From contig NZ_CP139089.1 in the NCBI RefSeq assembly GCF_038024855.1, forward strand, positions 3,072,501 through 3,136,500: DNA of 64,000 bases, in the 5' to 3' direction. This DNA is from Methylocella tundrae. GTDB lineage: Bacteria > Pseudomonadota > Alphaproteobacteria > Rhizobiales > Beijerinckiaceae. Below are positions 25,914-35,376 of this stretch, in pieces. Position 1 is the first letter of the stretch, and every line of letters starts with the position of its first letter. The notes under the pieces were generated by a model that saw nothing but the letters and a program-made list of their open reading frames with translations, did no database searches and was not told the DNA's origin. The position numbers were made by a program, and so were the translations under genes.

Positions 25914-25935
25914 CGGATAGGCCGATCGCCAAATG

Positions 25936-25967
25936 AACTCGCCCGCAGCTTGCGCCGCGGGCGAGTT
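25936..25967 (-). terminator. Long hairpin after the mcl gene
   Basis: AACTCGCCCGC (25936-25946) and GCGGGCGAGTT (25957-25967) pair perfectly over 11 bp with a 10-base loop, between the mcl stop and cutA. There is no proper T run on the minus strand, so it may act as a weak terminator or protect the 3' end of the serine-cycle mRNA. Confidence 0.6.
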
Positions 25968-26008
25968 TCGGCCGAGCCGTCAACCTTTTCAAGAGCTGCC
26001 GTTTGGAC

Positions 26009-26986
26009 TCAGGCGGCGACGCCGATCGAATCGGCTTTCGCCAGAAGGGCTTCCGCCATGCGGATGCTGGCGATATCGATAAGGCGGCCGTCGAGCGAGA
26101 CGGCGCCCTTTCCGGCTTTCGCCGCCTCGTCCATCGCCGCCACGATCCGGCGCGCCTTGTTGACCTCCGCGTCGGACGGCGTGAAGACCTTATTGGCGAG
26201 CTCGATCTGCGAAGGGTGGATCGCCCATTTTCCTTCATAGCCGAGCACTGCGACGCGATTGGCCGCCGCGATGAAGCCGTCGGGATCGGAGAAATCGCCG
26301 AAGGGTCCGTCGATGGGGCGCAGGCCATAGGCGCGGCAGGCGACCATCATGCGGGTTTGCGCGGCGTGCCAGGGATCAGCCCAAAAATACTGTCTGTCTC
26401 CCTTGGCGTCCTTATCGGTCAGCACGCCGTAATCCGCGTTAACGCCGCCGATGACGGTGGTGCGGGCGCGGGTCGAGGCGGCATAATCCGCGACGCCGAA
26501 AGACATTGCTTCGAGGCGCTTGCTCGATTGCGCGATGGCTTCGACATTGGCCATGCCGAGCGCGGTCTCGATCAAGATCTCGAAGCCGATGCGTTTCTGG
26601 CGCTTCTTGGCGGCCTCGATCTGCGTCACCAGCATGTCGATCGCGTAGACGTCGGCCGGCACGCCGACCTTCGGAATCAAGATCATGTCGAGGCGCGGGC
26701 ATGCCTCCACGATGTCGACGACGTCGCGGTACATGTAATGGGTGTCAAGACCATTGATGCGCACCATCATGGTCTTTGAACCCCAATTGATCTCGTTGAG
26801 ACCCGCGATGATGTTCTTGCGGGCCTGCTCCTTGTCGTCCGGCGCGACGGCGTCTTCGACGTCGAGGAAGATGATGTCGGCTGCTGACGTCGCGGCTTTC
26901 TCGAAGAGGCCGGGGTTGGAGCCGGGAACGGCGAGTTCCGAGCGATGCAAGCGCGGCGTCGCTTGTTCGATGATGGTGAAGCTCAT
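26009..26986 (-). CDS. mcl: Malyl-CoA lyase (serine cycle)
   Basis: A 325-residue CitE-like lyase cleaving (S)-malyl-CoA to acetyl-CoA and glyoxylate, the step that returns glyoxylate to the serine cycle. Family motifs are RSELAVPGSNPGLFEKA (about 15-31), DIIFLDVEDAVAPDDKEQAR with the Mg-binding acidic residues, MMVRINGLDTHYMYRDVVD, EILIETALGMANVEAI, MSFGVADYAAS, and YEGKWAIHPSQIELANKVFT. Length is normal. It is the last gene of the minus-strand arm and starts 40 bp after ppc. GGAAA precedes the ATG. Confidence 0.95.
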   Translation of the reverse strand: MSFTIIEQATPRLHRSELAVPGSNPGLFEKAATSAADIIFLDVEDAVAPDDKEQARKNIIAGLNEINWGSKTMMVRINGLDTHYMYRDVVDIVEACPRLDMILIPKVGVPADVYAIDMLVTQIEAAKKRQKRIGFEILIETALGMANVEAIAQSSKRLEAMSFGVADYAASTRARTTVIGGVNADYGVLTDKDAKGDRQYFWADPWHAAQTRMMVACRAYGLRPIDGPFGDFSDPDGFIAAANRVAVLGYEGKWAIHPSQIELANKVFTPSDAEVNKARRIVAAMDEAAKAGKGAVSLDGRLIDIASIRMAEALLAKADSIGVAA

Positions 26987-27026
26987 AGCGTCATTTCCTT
27001 TTCCTAAATACTATATTGGTGCGGCT

Positions 27027-29786
27027 TCATCCGGTGGCGCCGAGACCGCTGGCGATGCAGTTGATCGAGAGCAGAAGATTGGATTTATAGGCCTCTTTGC
27101 TCAGTTCGTTTGTGCAGGCCCGGAACCCGCGCAAGAGCTCCACCTGCTCGCGATTGATCTTGTTGATGGTCGGCAGCCGATGTTCGAGCCGGCTTCGATA
27201 AGAGGGGAAGCGCTGCCCGATTTCGTCTTCCTCTGTAATCTTCAAGATCATTTTGTGCGTCAGGGCATATTCGGCCGTGATCATGCCGAAGATCGCCTCG
27301 CGCACGTCATCGTCATAGACGAGCCCGGCATATTCGCGCGCGATGTCGAGATCGACGAGGCCGAGGGTTTTCTCCACTTCCCCGACGATCATGCGAAACA
27401 GCTCGGACTCTGCAAACATGCGACGGAGCAGAGCGAGCCCACGCTCCTTGCGGACATCAAGGAAGCTGGCGACGCCGCTGCCGACGCCGTACCAGCCGGT
27501 GATGACGTGGCGGTTCTGCGCCCAGGCGAAGACCCATGGAATGGCGCGCAGGTCGCTCAGCGAACGAGCGCCGAAGCGGCGCGCTGGACGCGAGCCGATA
27601 TTCAGCATCGAAATCTCGTCAAGCGGGCTTGCCGACTGAAAATAGGTCAGAAGGTCCGGATGATTGATGAGGCCCGCATAGGCCGCGTGCGAGGCGCCGG
27701 ACAAGGCTTCCATCGCCTCTTCAAATTCGGCGCGCAGCGCCGGGGCGGCGCGTTCCGATATCAGCGCATGCTCGAAAACACTCGCCCCCAGCATCTCCAT
27801 CTGATAGGCGGCGGTGCCTTTATTGGCATATTTGAACGAGACCACCTCGCCTTGCTCGGTGACGCGCAAGCGCCCGCTGATGGAGCCGGCCGGCTGCGCC
27901 GCGATCGCCTGCGCCGTCGGCGCGCCGCCCCGGCTCACGGACCCGCCGCGGCCGTGGAAAAAGGAGATCGGGATGCCGGCTTCCGCGCCGATCTTCGTCA
28001 GCCGGTCCTGCGCTTTCGCGAGCTCCCAGTTCGAGGACAGGAAGCCGCCGTCCTTGTTCGAGTCGGAATAGCCGATCATGACTTCCTGCGTTCCGCCCTG
28101 CATGCGGGCGCTGCGCCGGACAAGCGGCAGCGACAGCAATTCGCGCATGATCGCAGGCGCCGCGCGAAGGTCCGTTATCGTCTCGAAAAGGGGCGAGACG
28201 GGCAGGTTGCAGGCCTCGACCCGCGTTGCGTCGTGGTAGAGGTCAGCTTCCTTGGCGAGAAGATAGGCGCCAAGCACATCGGCGGCTGATCGCGTCATGC
28301 TGAGCACGAAGCTGCCAAAAGCCTCGCGGTCGAATTCTTCGTTCTGGTCGCGCGCAAGCTTGAACATGCCGAGCGTTTCTTCGGCTTCCGGCGGCAAGGA
28401 GCGATGAATCGAAGGCCCGTTGTGCGGACGCGCAAGTTCGGCAAGGAGCCAGGCCTTCCACTCCTTGGAATCGTGCGGCGGCGGCTCCCCGTCCGCCTCA
28501 GTGTGCATGGAGCGCCAAAGCGCCTGCAGGGTTTGGGTCAGCCGCGTCGTATTCTCGCGCAGGTCGAGCCTGACCGTGCGGAAGCGGAACACCTCGACAG
28601 CCCAGCGCAGCGGCCGCACGAGGTCCAGCGCAAGCCCGACGCTGCCGCTTTCGGCCAACGCCTCTTCGGTCACGGCGAGATCGGCGATGAGGTCGTCAGC
28701 GGTGATGTAAGGGGGAGCCGACGGCCGCGCGCCTTCGTAAAGCGCGAGAGTGGCCTTCAGCTTGCGATGGACGCAGAACAGAAATTGGCGATAAGGCTCG
28801 CCGGGATTGCGCAGCGCAATTTCGGGGCCTTCGCCGCTTTCCGCCAGAGCGCGATTGAGCGCCTCGCGAAAACCAGCCGGCGGCGGAAGCGCTCGTTCAG
28901 CGATCGAGAGGCTTCGCATCAACTGAAGAAGCCGTTGCTCGTAGTAGCGCAGGCTCGCGATCGCATTGGCGGTGAGAGCCCGCCGCGTAACTCTATTGGT
29001 GACGAAAGGATTGCCGTCGCGGTCGCCGCCGATCCAGGAGCCGAACTGAAAGAAATGTGAAAGCGCGAAATGCTCGCCGGGGTAGGAGCGCTGCAGCGCG
29101 CGATCAAGTTTTTTCAAAAGTTCGGGGACGCCGTCAAAAAGCGTTTCATGGAAGAAGTGCAGACCCCAGGCGACTTCCTGTTCGACCGAGGGCTTTTCCA
29201 GCCGCAGTTCGCCGGTCATCCACAGGAGTTCGATTTCGTCGCGTAGCTGGTCGATGATGCCGGCGCGTTCACGTGGCGTCCAGCGCGGTTGTTCGAGCTC
29301 GACCAGGAGGCGGTAGATGCGACGATGCTTTTCCAGCACGGTCACGCGCTTGGCTTCGGTCGGGTGCGCCGTGATAACCGGGCGCACGCGGGTCAACGCC
29401 AGTTTCTCGCCGAGATCTTGAGCGGCGACGCCGAGCTTGGCGGCTTTTGCGATCGCGTTGGCGAATGTGCCCGGAACCGCTTGTTCGCCACGTTCGCTTT
29501 CGGTCTGGCGCCGTTCCGTCATCGCCGCGTCCTGCTCGATGATTGACAGCAGCTGGAACCAGATGCCATGCGCCTGGAAGATGCGCGAGAGCGTTTCAGG
29601 CGAAGCGCTCTTGATGACGGACTCGCCGGCGAGAACCGGCGCGATCTCAGGGTGTTGTCGCTGCACGACCTCGAGCAGCAGCTGAAACAGGATGGTGGCG
29701 ATGCGATCCCCGGATGGCGCGCCGTCGCTGACGTCGACCGCGCTCACGATCGGGTCGCGGCGCCCGTGAAACTTGGCCTCAGTCAT
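27027..29786 (-). CDS. ppc: Phosphoenolpyruvate carboxylase
   Basis: A 919-residue PEP carboxylase that fixes bicarbonate onto PEP to give oxaloacetate, the CO2 entry of the serine cycle. Motifs include VRPVITAHPTEAKRVTVL with the catalytic His (about 133-150), IGGDRDGNPFVT near 253, VMIGYSDSNKDGGFLSS near 570, and FFHGRGGSVSRGG near 609. The C-terminus is NCIASGLGATG rather than the longer QNTG end of the classical enzyme, which fits the methylotroph type. CGGAGCG precedes the ATG. It is downstream of mtkB by 311 bp, a larger gap than the rest, and 40 bp before mcl. Confidence 0.95.
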   Translation of the reverse strand: MTEAKFHGRRDPIVSAVDVSDGAPSGDRIATILFQLLLEVVQRQHPEIAPVLAGESVIKSASPETLSRIFQAHGIWFQLLSIIEQDAAMTERRQTESERGEQAVPGTFANAIAKAAKLGVAAQDLGEKLALTRVRPVITAHPTEAKRVTVLEKHRRIYRLLVELEQPRWTPRERAGIIDQLRDEIELLWMTGELRLEKPSVEQEVAWGLHFFHETLFDGVPELLKKLDRALQRSYPGEHFALSHFFQFGSWIGGDRDGNPFVTNRVTRRALTANAIASLRYYEQRLLQLMRSLSIAERALPPPAGFREALNRALAESGEGPEIALRNPGEPYRQFLFCVHRKLKATLALYEGARPSAPPYITADDLIADLAVTEEALAESGSVGLALDLVRPLRWAVEVFRFRTVRLDLRENTTRLTQTLQALWRSMHTEADGEPPPHDSKEWKAWLLAELARPHNGPSIHRSLPPEAEETLGMFKLARDQNEEFDREAFGSFVLSMTRSAADVLGAYLLAKEADLYHDATRVEACNLPVSPLFETITDLRAAPAIMRELLSLPLVRRSARMQGGTQEVMIGYSDSNKDGGFLSSNWELAKAQDRLTKIGAEAGIPISFFHGRGGSVSRGGAPTAQAIAAQPAGSISGRLRVTEQGEVVSFKYANKGTAAYQMEMLGASVFEHALISERAAPALRAEFEEAMEALSGASHAAYAGLINHPDLLTYFQSASPLDEISMLNIGSRPARRFGARSLSDLRAIPWVFAWAQNRHVITGWYGVGSGVASFLDVRKERGLALLRRMFAESELFRMIVGEVEKTLGLVDLDIAREYAGLVYDDDVREAIFGMITAEYALTHKMILKITEEDEIGQRFPSYRSRLEHRLPTINKINREQVELLRGFRACTNELSKEAYKSNLLLSINCIASGLGATG

Positions 29787-30056
29787 GGCGAACGCTCCGA
29801 AGAGACCGCCAGAAAGCGTTTCCGTTCGTCATCTGGGCACGTCCCCCTCTTTGAATTTGGCTGGATTGCGGAGGTTGGCTTCCCCCGTCGGCATCGAATG
29901 GTGAAACAACCCGAGCGAACCAAGCCAGGCGGTTCGCTTCAATGGATATGAGGCGGTGCGATCCTTTGCCGAGCCGCCGTCCTCCCAGCCAATCTCAACT
30001 CTCGCGGATTTCCTGGAGCATGGAGCGGCCGGGCTTTGAGCGCCCCCTTGCGCTGT

Positions 30057-30088
30057 TGGACTGCGGCAATGCGCTTCGCCGCAGTCCA
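30057..30088 (-). terminator. Hairpin between mtkB and ppc
   Basis: TGGACTGCGGC (30057-30067) and GCCGCAGTCCA (30078-30088) form an 11-bp perfect stem with a 10-base loop, 9 bp past the mtkB stop codon. No T run follows on the minus strand. It may partly stop transcription or stabilise the mtkAB message. The rest of the 311-bp gap up to ppc shows no gene. Confidence 0.55.
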
Positions 30089-30097
30089 GCCTGGGGA

Positions 30098-31030
30098 TTA
30101 GTGCGCGTGCGCGGGCTGTTGCGCCGGCGTTTGGCCTGCAGCGCCCGTGCGCCCCAACACCTTGGCCATAGTCGAGCCGAGTTCGCTTGGGCTCGGCGCG
30201 ACGGTCAGCCCGTAGGACTTCATGATCTCCGCTTTTTCGGCGGCGCTGTCGCCGGACGCTGAGATGATGGCGCCCGCATGACCCATGCGGCGTCCTTTCG
30301 GCGCCGTGAGCCCGGCAACGTAGCCGACGACCGGCTTGGTCATATTGCTCTTGATCCACGCGGCGGCTTCGGCTTCCTGCGGACCGCCGATTTCGCCGAT
30401 CATCATGACGGCTTCCGTCTCGGGATCCTGCTCGAACAGAACGAGATGATCAAGGAACGAACTGCCGTTGATCGGATCGCCGCCGATGCCGACGCTGGTC
30501 GAAACGCCGATGCCGAGATCCTTCATTTGCGAAGCGGCCTCATATCCGAGCGTGCCGGAGCGCGATACGATGCCGACCGAGCCTTTCATGTAAATGTTGC
30601 TTGGCATGATGCCGAGCATGGCTTTACCGGGGCTGATGATGCCGGCGCAGTTCGGCCCAACCAGCAAAGTCCGGCGGCCGCGCTGATAGCGCAGCAGATA
30701 GCGTTTCACGCGCATCATGTCCTGCGCCGGAATGCCGTCCGTGATCGAGCACACGAGCGCGACGCCGGCGTCGGCCGCCTCCATGATCGCGTCGGCGCAA
30801 AAGGCCGGAGCGACGAAGGTGATGCTGCAGTTCGCGCCGGTCGCGCGCACGGCGTCCTTGACGGTGTTGAAGACCGGCAGGCCGAGGTGGGTCGAGCCGC
30901 CTTTGCCGGGCGTCACACCGCCAACGACGTTGGTGCCGCACTCGATCATTTCCTTGGCGTGGAAAGTGCCCTTGTCGCCGGTGAAGCCCTGGATCAGGAC
31001 CCGGCTTTTTTCATCGATTAGAATGCTCAT
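30098..31030 (-). CDS. mtkB: Malate-CoA ligase subunit alpha
   Basis: A 310-residue alpha subunit of malate thiokinase, which with MtkA makes malyl-CoA from malate, CoA and ATP. It belongs to the succinyl-CoA synthetase alpha family: GFTGDKGTFHAKEMIECGTN at about 15-34 binds CoA, GGVTPGKGGSTHLGLPVF follows, and SRSGTLGYEAASQM lies near 156-169. The phosphorylated histidine is His251 in GRRMGHAGAI. The neighbours mcl and ppc identify it as the malate rather than the succinate enzyme. The 3' end is longer and Gln/Ala/His-rich (QTPAQQPAHAH). It starts 78 bp after mtkA. Confidence 0.93.
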   Translation of the reverse strand: MSILIDEKSRVLIQGFTGDKGTFHAKEMIECGTNVVGGVTPGKGGSTHLGLPVFNTVKDAVRATGANCSITFVAPAFCADAIMEAADAGVALVCSITDGIPAQDMMRVKRYLLRYQRGRRTLLVGPNCAGIISPGKAMLGIMPSNIYMKGSVGIVSRSGTLGYEAASQMKDLGIGVSTSVGIGGDPINGSSFLDHLVLFEQDPETEAVMMIGEIGGPQEAEAAAWIKSNMTKPVVGYVAGLTAPKGRRMGHAGAIISASGDSAAEKAEIMKSYGLTVAPSPSELGSTMAKVLGRTGAAGQTPAQQPAHAH

Positions 31031-31108
31031 CTCGTTAGCTCCCCGGGCCTGTTCCCGCTCGCCCGGTTATGGCTCGCGCAGGAAAGGCCCTCTTGATCCC
31101 AGTTCAGC

Positions 31109-32293
31109 TCAGGCCGTGGCGCGGGCTGGCGCGGCCGCCACCGCGTCAACCGCCGCGCGGGCGGCGTTGGCGAGAGTATCGGCGGAGATGATCGGCAGTC
31201 CGCTGTTGACGATGATGTCGCGGCCAGCCTGGTAATTGGTTCCGGCCAGCCGCACGATCAGCGGAACGTCGACGTTGAGCGATCGGCAGGCCTGGACGAC
31301 GCCCTCGGCGACCCAGTCGCACCGATTGATGCCGGCGAACACATTGACCAGGATCGCTCTGACGTTGCGGTCGGACAGAACGAGGCGAAACGCCGCGGCG
31401 ACCCGCTCCGGCGAAGCGCCGCCGCCAACGTCGAGGAAGTTCGCCGGGTTGCCGCCCGCATATTTGATCATGTCCATCGTCGCCATGGCGAGGCCGGCGC
31501 CGTTGACGATGCAGCCGATGTCGCCTTCAAGGCCGACATAGTTGAGGTTATGTTCGGCGGCCTGAACTTCGCGCGGGTCTTCCTGCGAATGATCGCGCAT
31601 GTCGGCGATGGCGCCGCGGCGGAACAAGGCGTTGTCGTCGAAGGACATTTTCGCGTCGAGCGCGAGCACGCGATCGTCTTTTGTCACGACGAGCGGATTG
31701 ATCTCGACCATCGTTGCGTCGAGGTCGCGGAAGGCGCGATAGCAGCCAAGCATGCTCTGCACCGCGCGGCTGACCTGCTTCAGATTGAGGCCAAGGCCGA
31801 AGGCGAGTTCGCGCGCTTCGAAAGGCTGAAGGCCGACCGCGGGCTCGACGACGACTTGCAGGATTTCCTCGGGATGCTCCTTGGCGATCTCCTCGATCTC
31901 CATGCCGCCGAAACGCGAAGCGATGATGCGCACGCGCTCGACTTTGCGATCGAGCACAAAACCCAGATAGATCTCGCGCTCGAAGGGCTCAGCGACCTCG
32001 ATATAGACGCGCTGGACGACCTTGCCTTCGGGCCCGGTCTGGTTGGTGACGAGCGTCTTGCCGAGCATGTCGCTCGCAGCCGCGCGCACCTCATTATATG
32101 TTTTGCAGAGCTTGACGCCGCCGGCTTTGCCGCGTCCGCCTGAGTGAACCTGCGCCTTCACGGCCCAGTGCCATCCGCCCAGCTCCGTCGCGCAATAAAC
32201 GGCTTGATCGGGACTATAGGCGACAGCGCCGCGCGGGATTGCGACGCCGAAATTGGCCAATATTTCCTTGGCCTGATACTCGTGAATGTCCAG
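31109..32293 (-). CDS. mtkA: Malate-CoA ligase subunit beta
   Basis: The 394-residue ATP-grasp subunit of malate thiokinase. [20 protein letters not shown] (about 45-64) is the nucleotide loop; [10 protein letters not shown] near 200 and [20 protein letters not shown] near 255 are family signatures. Homologues start [10 protein letters not shown]; here the matching codon is CTG at 32293-32291, six bases downstream of GGAGGAGGGG. The in-frame GTG at 32308 lies inside that ribosome site, so initiation at CTG is the best reading, or at GTG with a five-residue extension. It is the first gene of the minus-strand arm, divergent from gck. Confidence 0.93.
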   Translation of the reverse strand: MDIHEYQAKEILANFGVAIPRGAVAYSPDQAVYCATELGGWHWAVKAQVHSGGRGKAGGVKLCKTYNEVRAAASDMLGKTLVTNQTGPEGKVVQRVYIEVAEPFEREIYLGFVLDRKVERVRIIASRFGGMEIEEIAKEHPEEILQVVVEPAVGLQPFEARELAFGLGLNLKQVSRAVQSMLGCYRAFRDLDATMVEINPLVVTKDDRVLALDAKMSFDDNALFRRGAIADMRDHSQEDPREVQAAEHNLNYVGLEGDIGCIVNGAGLAMATMDMIKYAGGNPANFLDVGGGASPERVAAAFRLVLSDRNVRAILVNVFAGINRCDWVAEGVVQACRSLNVDVPLIVRLAGTNYQAGRDIIVNSGLPIISADTLANAARAAVDAVAAAPARATA

Positions 32294-32501
32294 CTTCCCC
32301 TCCTCCACATTGAGGGCGCTCCGCTTTGCGCGGGCCTGCCCGATATTGCATTTTTTCGCGGCGGGCCGTTAAGGCCGCCGGCTTCCTTAACGAGGTTCTA
32401 CGCTAAGCTGAATAAGGCGCGGGACCCAATCTCAAGACTATCAGCCCTTTCGATCCTTGGCCATCGCGCGCCACAGCCGCGCGCTATAGGAAATCTCAAT
32501 C

Positions 32502-32526
32502 AAGCTATAGTCAACCACAATAGCTT
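32502..32526. promoter_or_regulatory. LysR-type operator candidate between mtkA and gck
   Basis: A perfect inverted repeat, AAGCTAT-N11-ATAGCTT (32502-32508 and 32520-32526), has the T-N11-A form bound by LysR-type regulators. Related half-sites (CTATAGG near 32483, TATAGCTTC near 32569) lie around it. It is in the 425-bp divergent region of the serine-cycle arms. Serine-cycle genes in Methylobacterium are controlled by the LysR-type QscR; no such gene is in this window. Confidence 0.6.
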
Positions 32527-32718
32527 AACGGCTTCGTCACAGTTTCCGTAGCTTGCCGCCAGCGTTCTTATAGCTTCATCGCCGTAGCGGATGCGCCTTC
32601 ATTTTTTTTAGTTTAGCCTCATTAAAATTATGCGCCCCGCAATGCTTAGATGGGTTGCGGCTGATTAGAAAAGCGTCGATAAGAACCCGACAAAAAACAT
32701 TAGGCAATTAAACTCTCC

Positions 32719-33990
32719 ATGGCTTTCGACGCGCGCAAACTTCTTCTGGATATGTTCGAGGCGGCCGTTGACGCAGCCTCGCCTGGGAAATGTCTGCCGC
32801 CGCATCTGCCGGCCGCTCCCGCTGGCCGCACGATCGTGGTTGGCGCCGGCAAAGCGGCGGGGGCAATGGCCAAGGCGGTCGAGGATCATTGGACGGGGCC
32901 GCTCGAAGGCCTGGTCGTTACACGCTATGGTCACGGCGCGCCATGCCGCCATATCGAGGTGATCGAGGCGGGCCATCCTGTGCCCGACGCGGCGGGCCGG
33001 GAGGCGGCCGAGCGCATATTCGCCTCCGTCGAAGGTCTCACCGCGGATGATCTGGTGTTGTGCCTTATTTCGGGCGGCGGCTCGGCGTTGCTCGCCCTGC
33101 CAGCGCCGGGCGTCACCCTCGCTGACAAGCAGGGCGTCAACAAAGCGTTGTTGAAGAGCGGCGCGACCATTTCCGAAATGAACTGCGTGCGCAAACATCT
33201 GTCGGCGATCAAAGGCGGCAAGCTTGCGGCCGCGGCGGCGCCGGCGCGGGTCATCGCATTGCTGATTTCCGACGTGCCTGGCGATGATCCAAGCGTCATT
33301 GCGTCTGGACCGACCGTCGCCGATCCGACGACGTCGGCCGACGCTCTCGCGATTATCGACAAATATCAGATCGCCGCGCCGGCGCATGTTCGGGCCTATC
33401 TGGAATCAACTCAGTCCGAAACGTTGAAGCCGGGGGATCCCCGGCTTGACGGGGTTGTCAATAAGATCATCGCGACGCCGCAAATGTCGCTCGAGGCAGC
33501 CGCGGCGGTCGCGCGAAGCGCCGGCGTCGCGCCGCTCATCCTCGCCAATGACATCGAGGGTGAGGCGCGCGATGTGGCGCTGGTGCATGCCGCTATTGCG
33601 CGCCAGGTCTATCATTTCGATCAGCCGGCGGCGGCGCCGTGCGTGCTGATCTCGGGCGGCGAGACAACGGTCACCGTGCGCGGGGCGGGGCGCGGCGGGC
33701 GCAATGCGGAATTTCTGCTCGCGCTTGGCGTCGCTCTCGACGGGCATGCCGGCATCTACTCGCTCGCAGCCGATACCGATGGCATCGACGGCACTGAAGA
33801 CAATGCTGGCGCGCTGCTTTTTCCTGATAGTCTGGCGAAGGCCGCGGCCGCGGGCGTCTTCGCGAAGGACCGGCTCGCCAGCAATGACGGCTATGGCTTC
33901 TTCGCGTCGCTCAACAATCTAGTCGTGACAGGGCCGACGCGCACTAATGTGAATGATTTCCGGGCCATTCTGGTCGCTCGGCAAGGCTAG
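32719..33990 (+). CDS. gck: Glycerate 2-kinase (serine cycle)
   Basis: A 423-residue kinase of the MOFRL/GckA family that phosphorylates D-glycerate to 2-phosphoglycerate, leading to PEP for carboxylation. Motifs include TIVVGAGKAAGAMAKAVEDH (about 37-56), VLCLISGGGSALLALPAPGV near 113-132, LISDVPGDDPSVIASGPTVA near 182-201, LISGGETTVTVRGAGRGGRN near 309-328, and ADTDGIDGTEDNAGA near 347. It opens the plus-strand arm and is divergent from mtkA. A weak terminator follows, so sga may have its own promoter. Confidence 0.93.
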   Translation: MAFDARKLLLDMFEAAVDAASPGKCLPPHLPAAPAGRTIVVGAGKAAGAMAKAVEDHWTGPLEGLVVTRYGHGAPCRHIEVIEAGHPVPDAAGREAAERIFASVEGLTADDLVLCLISGGGSALLALPAPGVTLADKQGVNKALLKSGATISEMNCVRKHLSAIKGGKLAAAAAPARVIALLISDVPGDDPSVIASGPTVADPTTSADALAIIDKYQIAAPAHVRAYLESTQSETLKPGDPRLDGVVNKIIATPQMSLEAAAAVARSAGVAPLILANDIEGEARDVALVHAAIARQVYHFDQPAAAPCVLISGGETTVTVRGAGRGGRNAEFLLALGVALDGHAGIYSLAADTDGIDGTEDNAGALLFPDSLAKAAAAGVFAKDRLASNDGYGFFASLNNLVVTGPTRTNVNDFRAILVARQG

Positions 33991-34079
33991 CTCTTGATTG
34001 AGCGGGCGGTCATGCGCCGCGCGCCGGTGCTGAGCGAAGTAGAATATATTCGATTTCTTGCGAAATCGGTCTAGCTCTA

Positions 34080-34107
34080 GCCGAAGACTTGCGATTGTCG
34101 GCTTTTT
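34080..34107 (+). terminator. Weak terminator between gck and sga
   Basis: GCCGA (34080-34084) and TCGGC (34098-34102) pair around a 13-base loop and are followed by TTTTT. The stem is short, so termination is probably partial. A second small hairpin, ACTAC-AAAA-GTAGT, follows just before the sga ribosome site. Confidence 0.45.
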
Positions 34108-34146
34108 CGTGGACACTACAAAAGTAGTACTAATGGAGGATGCATA

Positions 34147-35340
34147 ATGGCGGGCCGCCACTTTCTTTTCGTCCCAGGGCCGACCAATGTCCCGGATCGA
34201 GTCCTGCGCGCTATGGTCGTGCCGATGGAAGACCACCGGTCGCCGAAGTTCCCTGAGCTCACTCTGCCGCTGTTTCAGGATCTGAAGAAGATCTTCAAGA
34301 CGACGGATGGGCAGGTTTTCCTTTACCCGTCCTCCGGCACGGGCGCGTGGGAAGCCGCCTTCACCAACACTTTGTCGCCCGGCGACAAGGTTCTCGCTTC
34401 GCGTTTCGGCCAGTTCACGCATTTGTGGATCGATATGGCGCAGCGCCTTGGCTTCGAGGTGCAGGTTCTCGAGGAGGAGTGGGGCACCGGCGTGAAGCCG
34501 GAAAAGATCGAGGAGATTTTGCGCGCTGATAAGTCGCACCAGATCAAGGCGGTCACGGCGTGCCACAATGAAACCGCCACCGGCGTCGCGAGCGACATTG
34601 GGGCCGTGCGCAAGGCCATTGACGCGGCCGGCCATCCGGCTCTGCTCTATGTCGATACCGTGAGCTCGCTTGCGAGCCTTGATTTCCGTCAGGATGAATG
34701 GGGCGTCGATCTCGCCATTTCCGGCTCGCAAAAAGGTCTGATGCTGCCGGCCGGCCTCAGCGTGCTTTCGGCGAGCCCGAAAGCGATCGCCGCCTCGAAG
34801 AAGGCGACGTCGAAGCGCTGCTATTTCGACTTCGAGGATATGACCAAGGCCAACGCAACCGGCTATTTCCCCTATACGCCGCCGCTGCCGCTGCTCTACG
34901 GCCTCCGCGAGGCGCTGAAAATCCTGTCCGAAGAAGGCCTTGATAACGTCATTGCGCGCCATCACCGGCTGGCTGGCGGCGTGCGCGCGGCCGTCAAGGC
35001 ATGGGGTCTGCAGCCCTGCGCCAAAGAACCGAAATGGTATTCTGACACCGTGACGGCGATCGTCGTGCCGCCAGGCTACAACGCCGTCGACGTTATCAGC
35101 ACGGCTTACAACCGCTACAATATGTCGCTCGGGGCCGGATTGTCGCAGGTCGCTGGCAAAGTGTTCCGCATCGGCCACCTTGGCGACCTCAACGAACTGA
35201 TGTTGCTTGGCGCGATCTCCGGAGCCGAGATGGCGATGGCCGATGTCGGCATCCCCGTTGAACTCGGCAGCGGCGTCGCGGCGGCGCAGGCCCATTATCG
35301 TGCCGCAAACGCGGCGGCCAAGGCTGAAAAGGCGGCGTAG
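34147..35340 (+). CDS. sga: Serine-glyoxylate aminotransferase
   Basis: A 397-residue PLP enzyme that transfers the amino group of serine to glyoxylate, giving hydroxypyruvate and glycine, the central step of the serine cycle. It starts MAGRHFLFVPGPTNVPDRVL. The cofactor lysine is Lys196 in AISGSQKGLMLPAG, with DTVSSLASLDF near 170-180 before it. The C-terminus has an Ala/Lys-rich tail. GGAGG at 34135-34139 is a good ribosome site. hprA, which reduces the product, follows after 253 bp. Confidence 0.96.
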   Translation: MAGRHFLFVPGPTNVPDRVLRAMVVPMEDHRSPKFPELTLPLFQDLKKIFKTTDGQVFLYPSSGTGAWEAAFTNTLSPGDKVLASRFGQFTHLWIDMAQRLGFEVQVLEEEWGTGVKPEKIEEILRADKSHQIKAVTACHNETATGVASDIGAVRKAIDAAGHPALLYVDTVSSLASLDFRQDEWGVDLAISGSQKGLMLPAGLSVLSASPKAIAASKKATSKRCYFDFEDMTKANATGYFPYTPPLPLLYGLREALKILSEEGLDNVIARHHRLAGGVRAAVKAWGLQPCAKEPKWYSDTVTAIVVPPGYNAVDVISTAYNRYNMSLGAGLSQVAGKVFRIGHLGDLNELMLLGAISGAEMAMADVGIPVELGSGVAAAQAHYRAANAAAKAEKAA

Positions 35341-35353
35341 CCTTTTCAAAATG

Positions 35354-35376
35354 GGGAAAGCGCCACGCGCTTTCCC
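35354..35376 (+). terminator. Hairpin between sga and hprA
   Basis: GGGAAAGCG (35354-35362) and CGCTTTCCC (35368-35376) form a 9-bp stem with a 5-base loop 13 bp after sga. No T run follows. It may stabilise the sga message or reduce readthrough. The rest of the 253-bp gap has no gene. Confidence 0.5.

Noticed and set aside
26742..28289. 515-codon plus-strand ORF over mcl and ppc
   Set aside because: It is a shadow of two highly conserved enzymes on the other strand.
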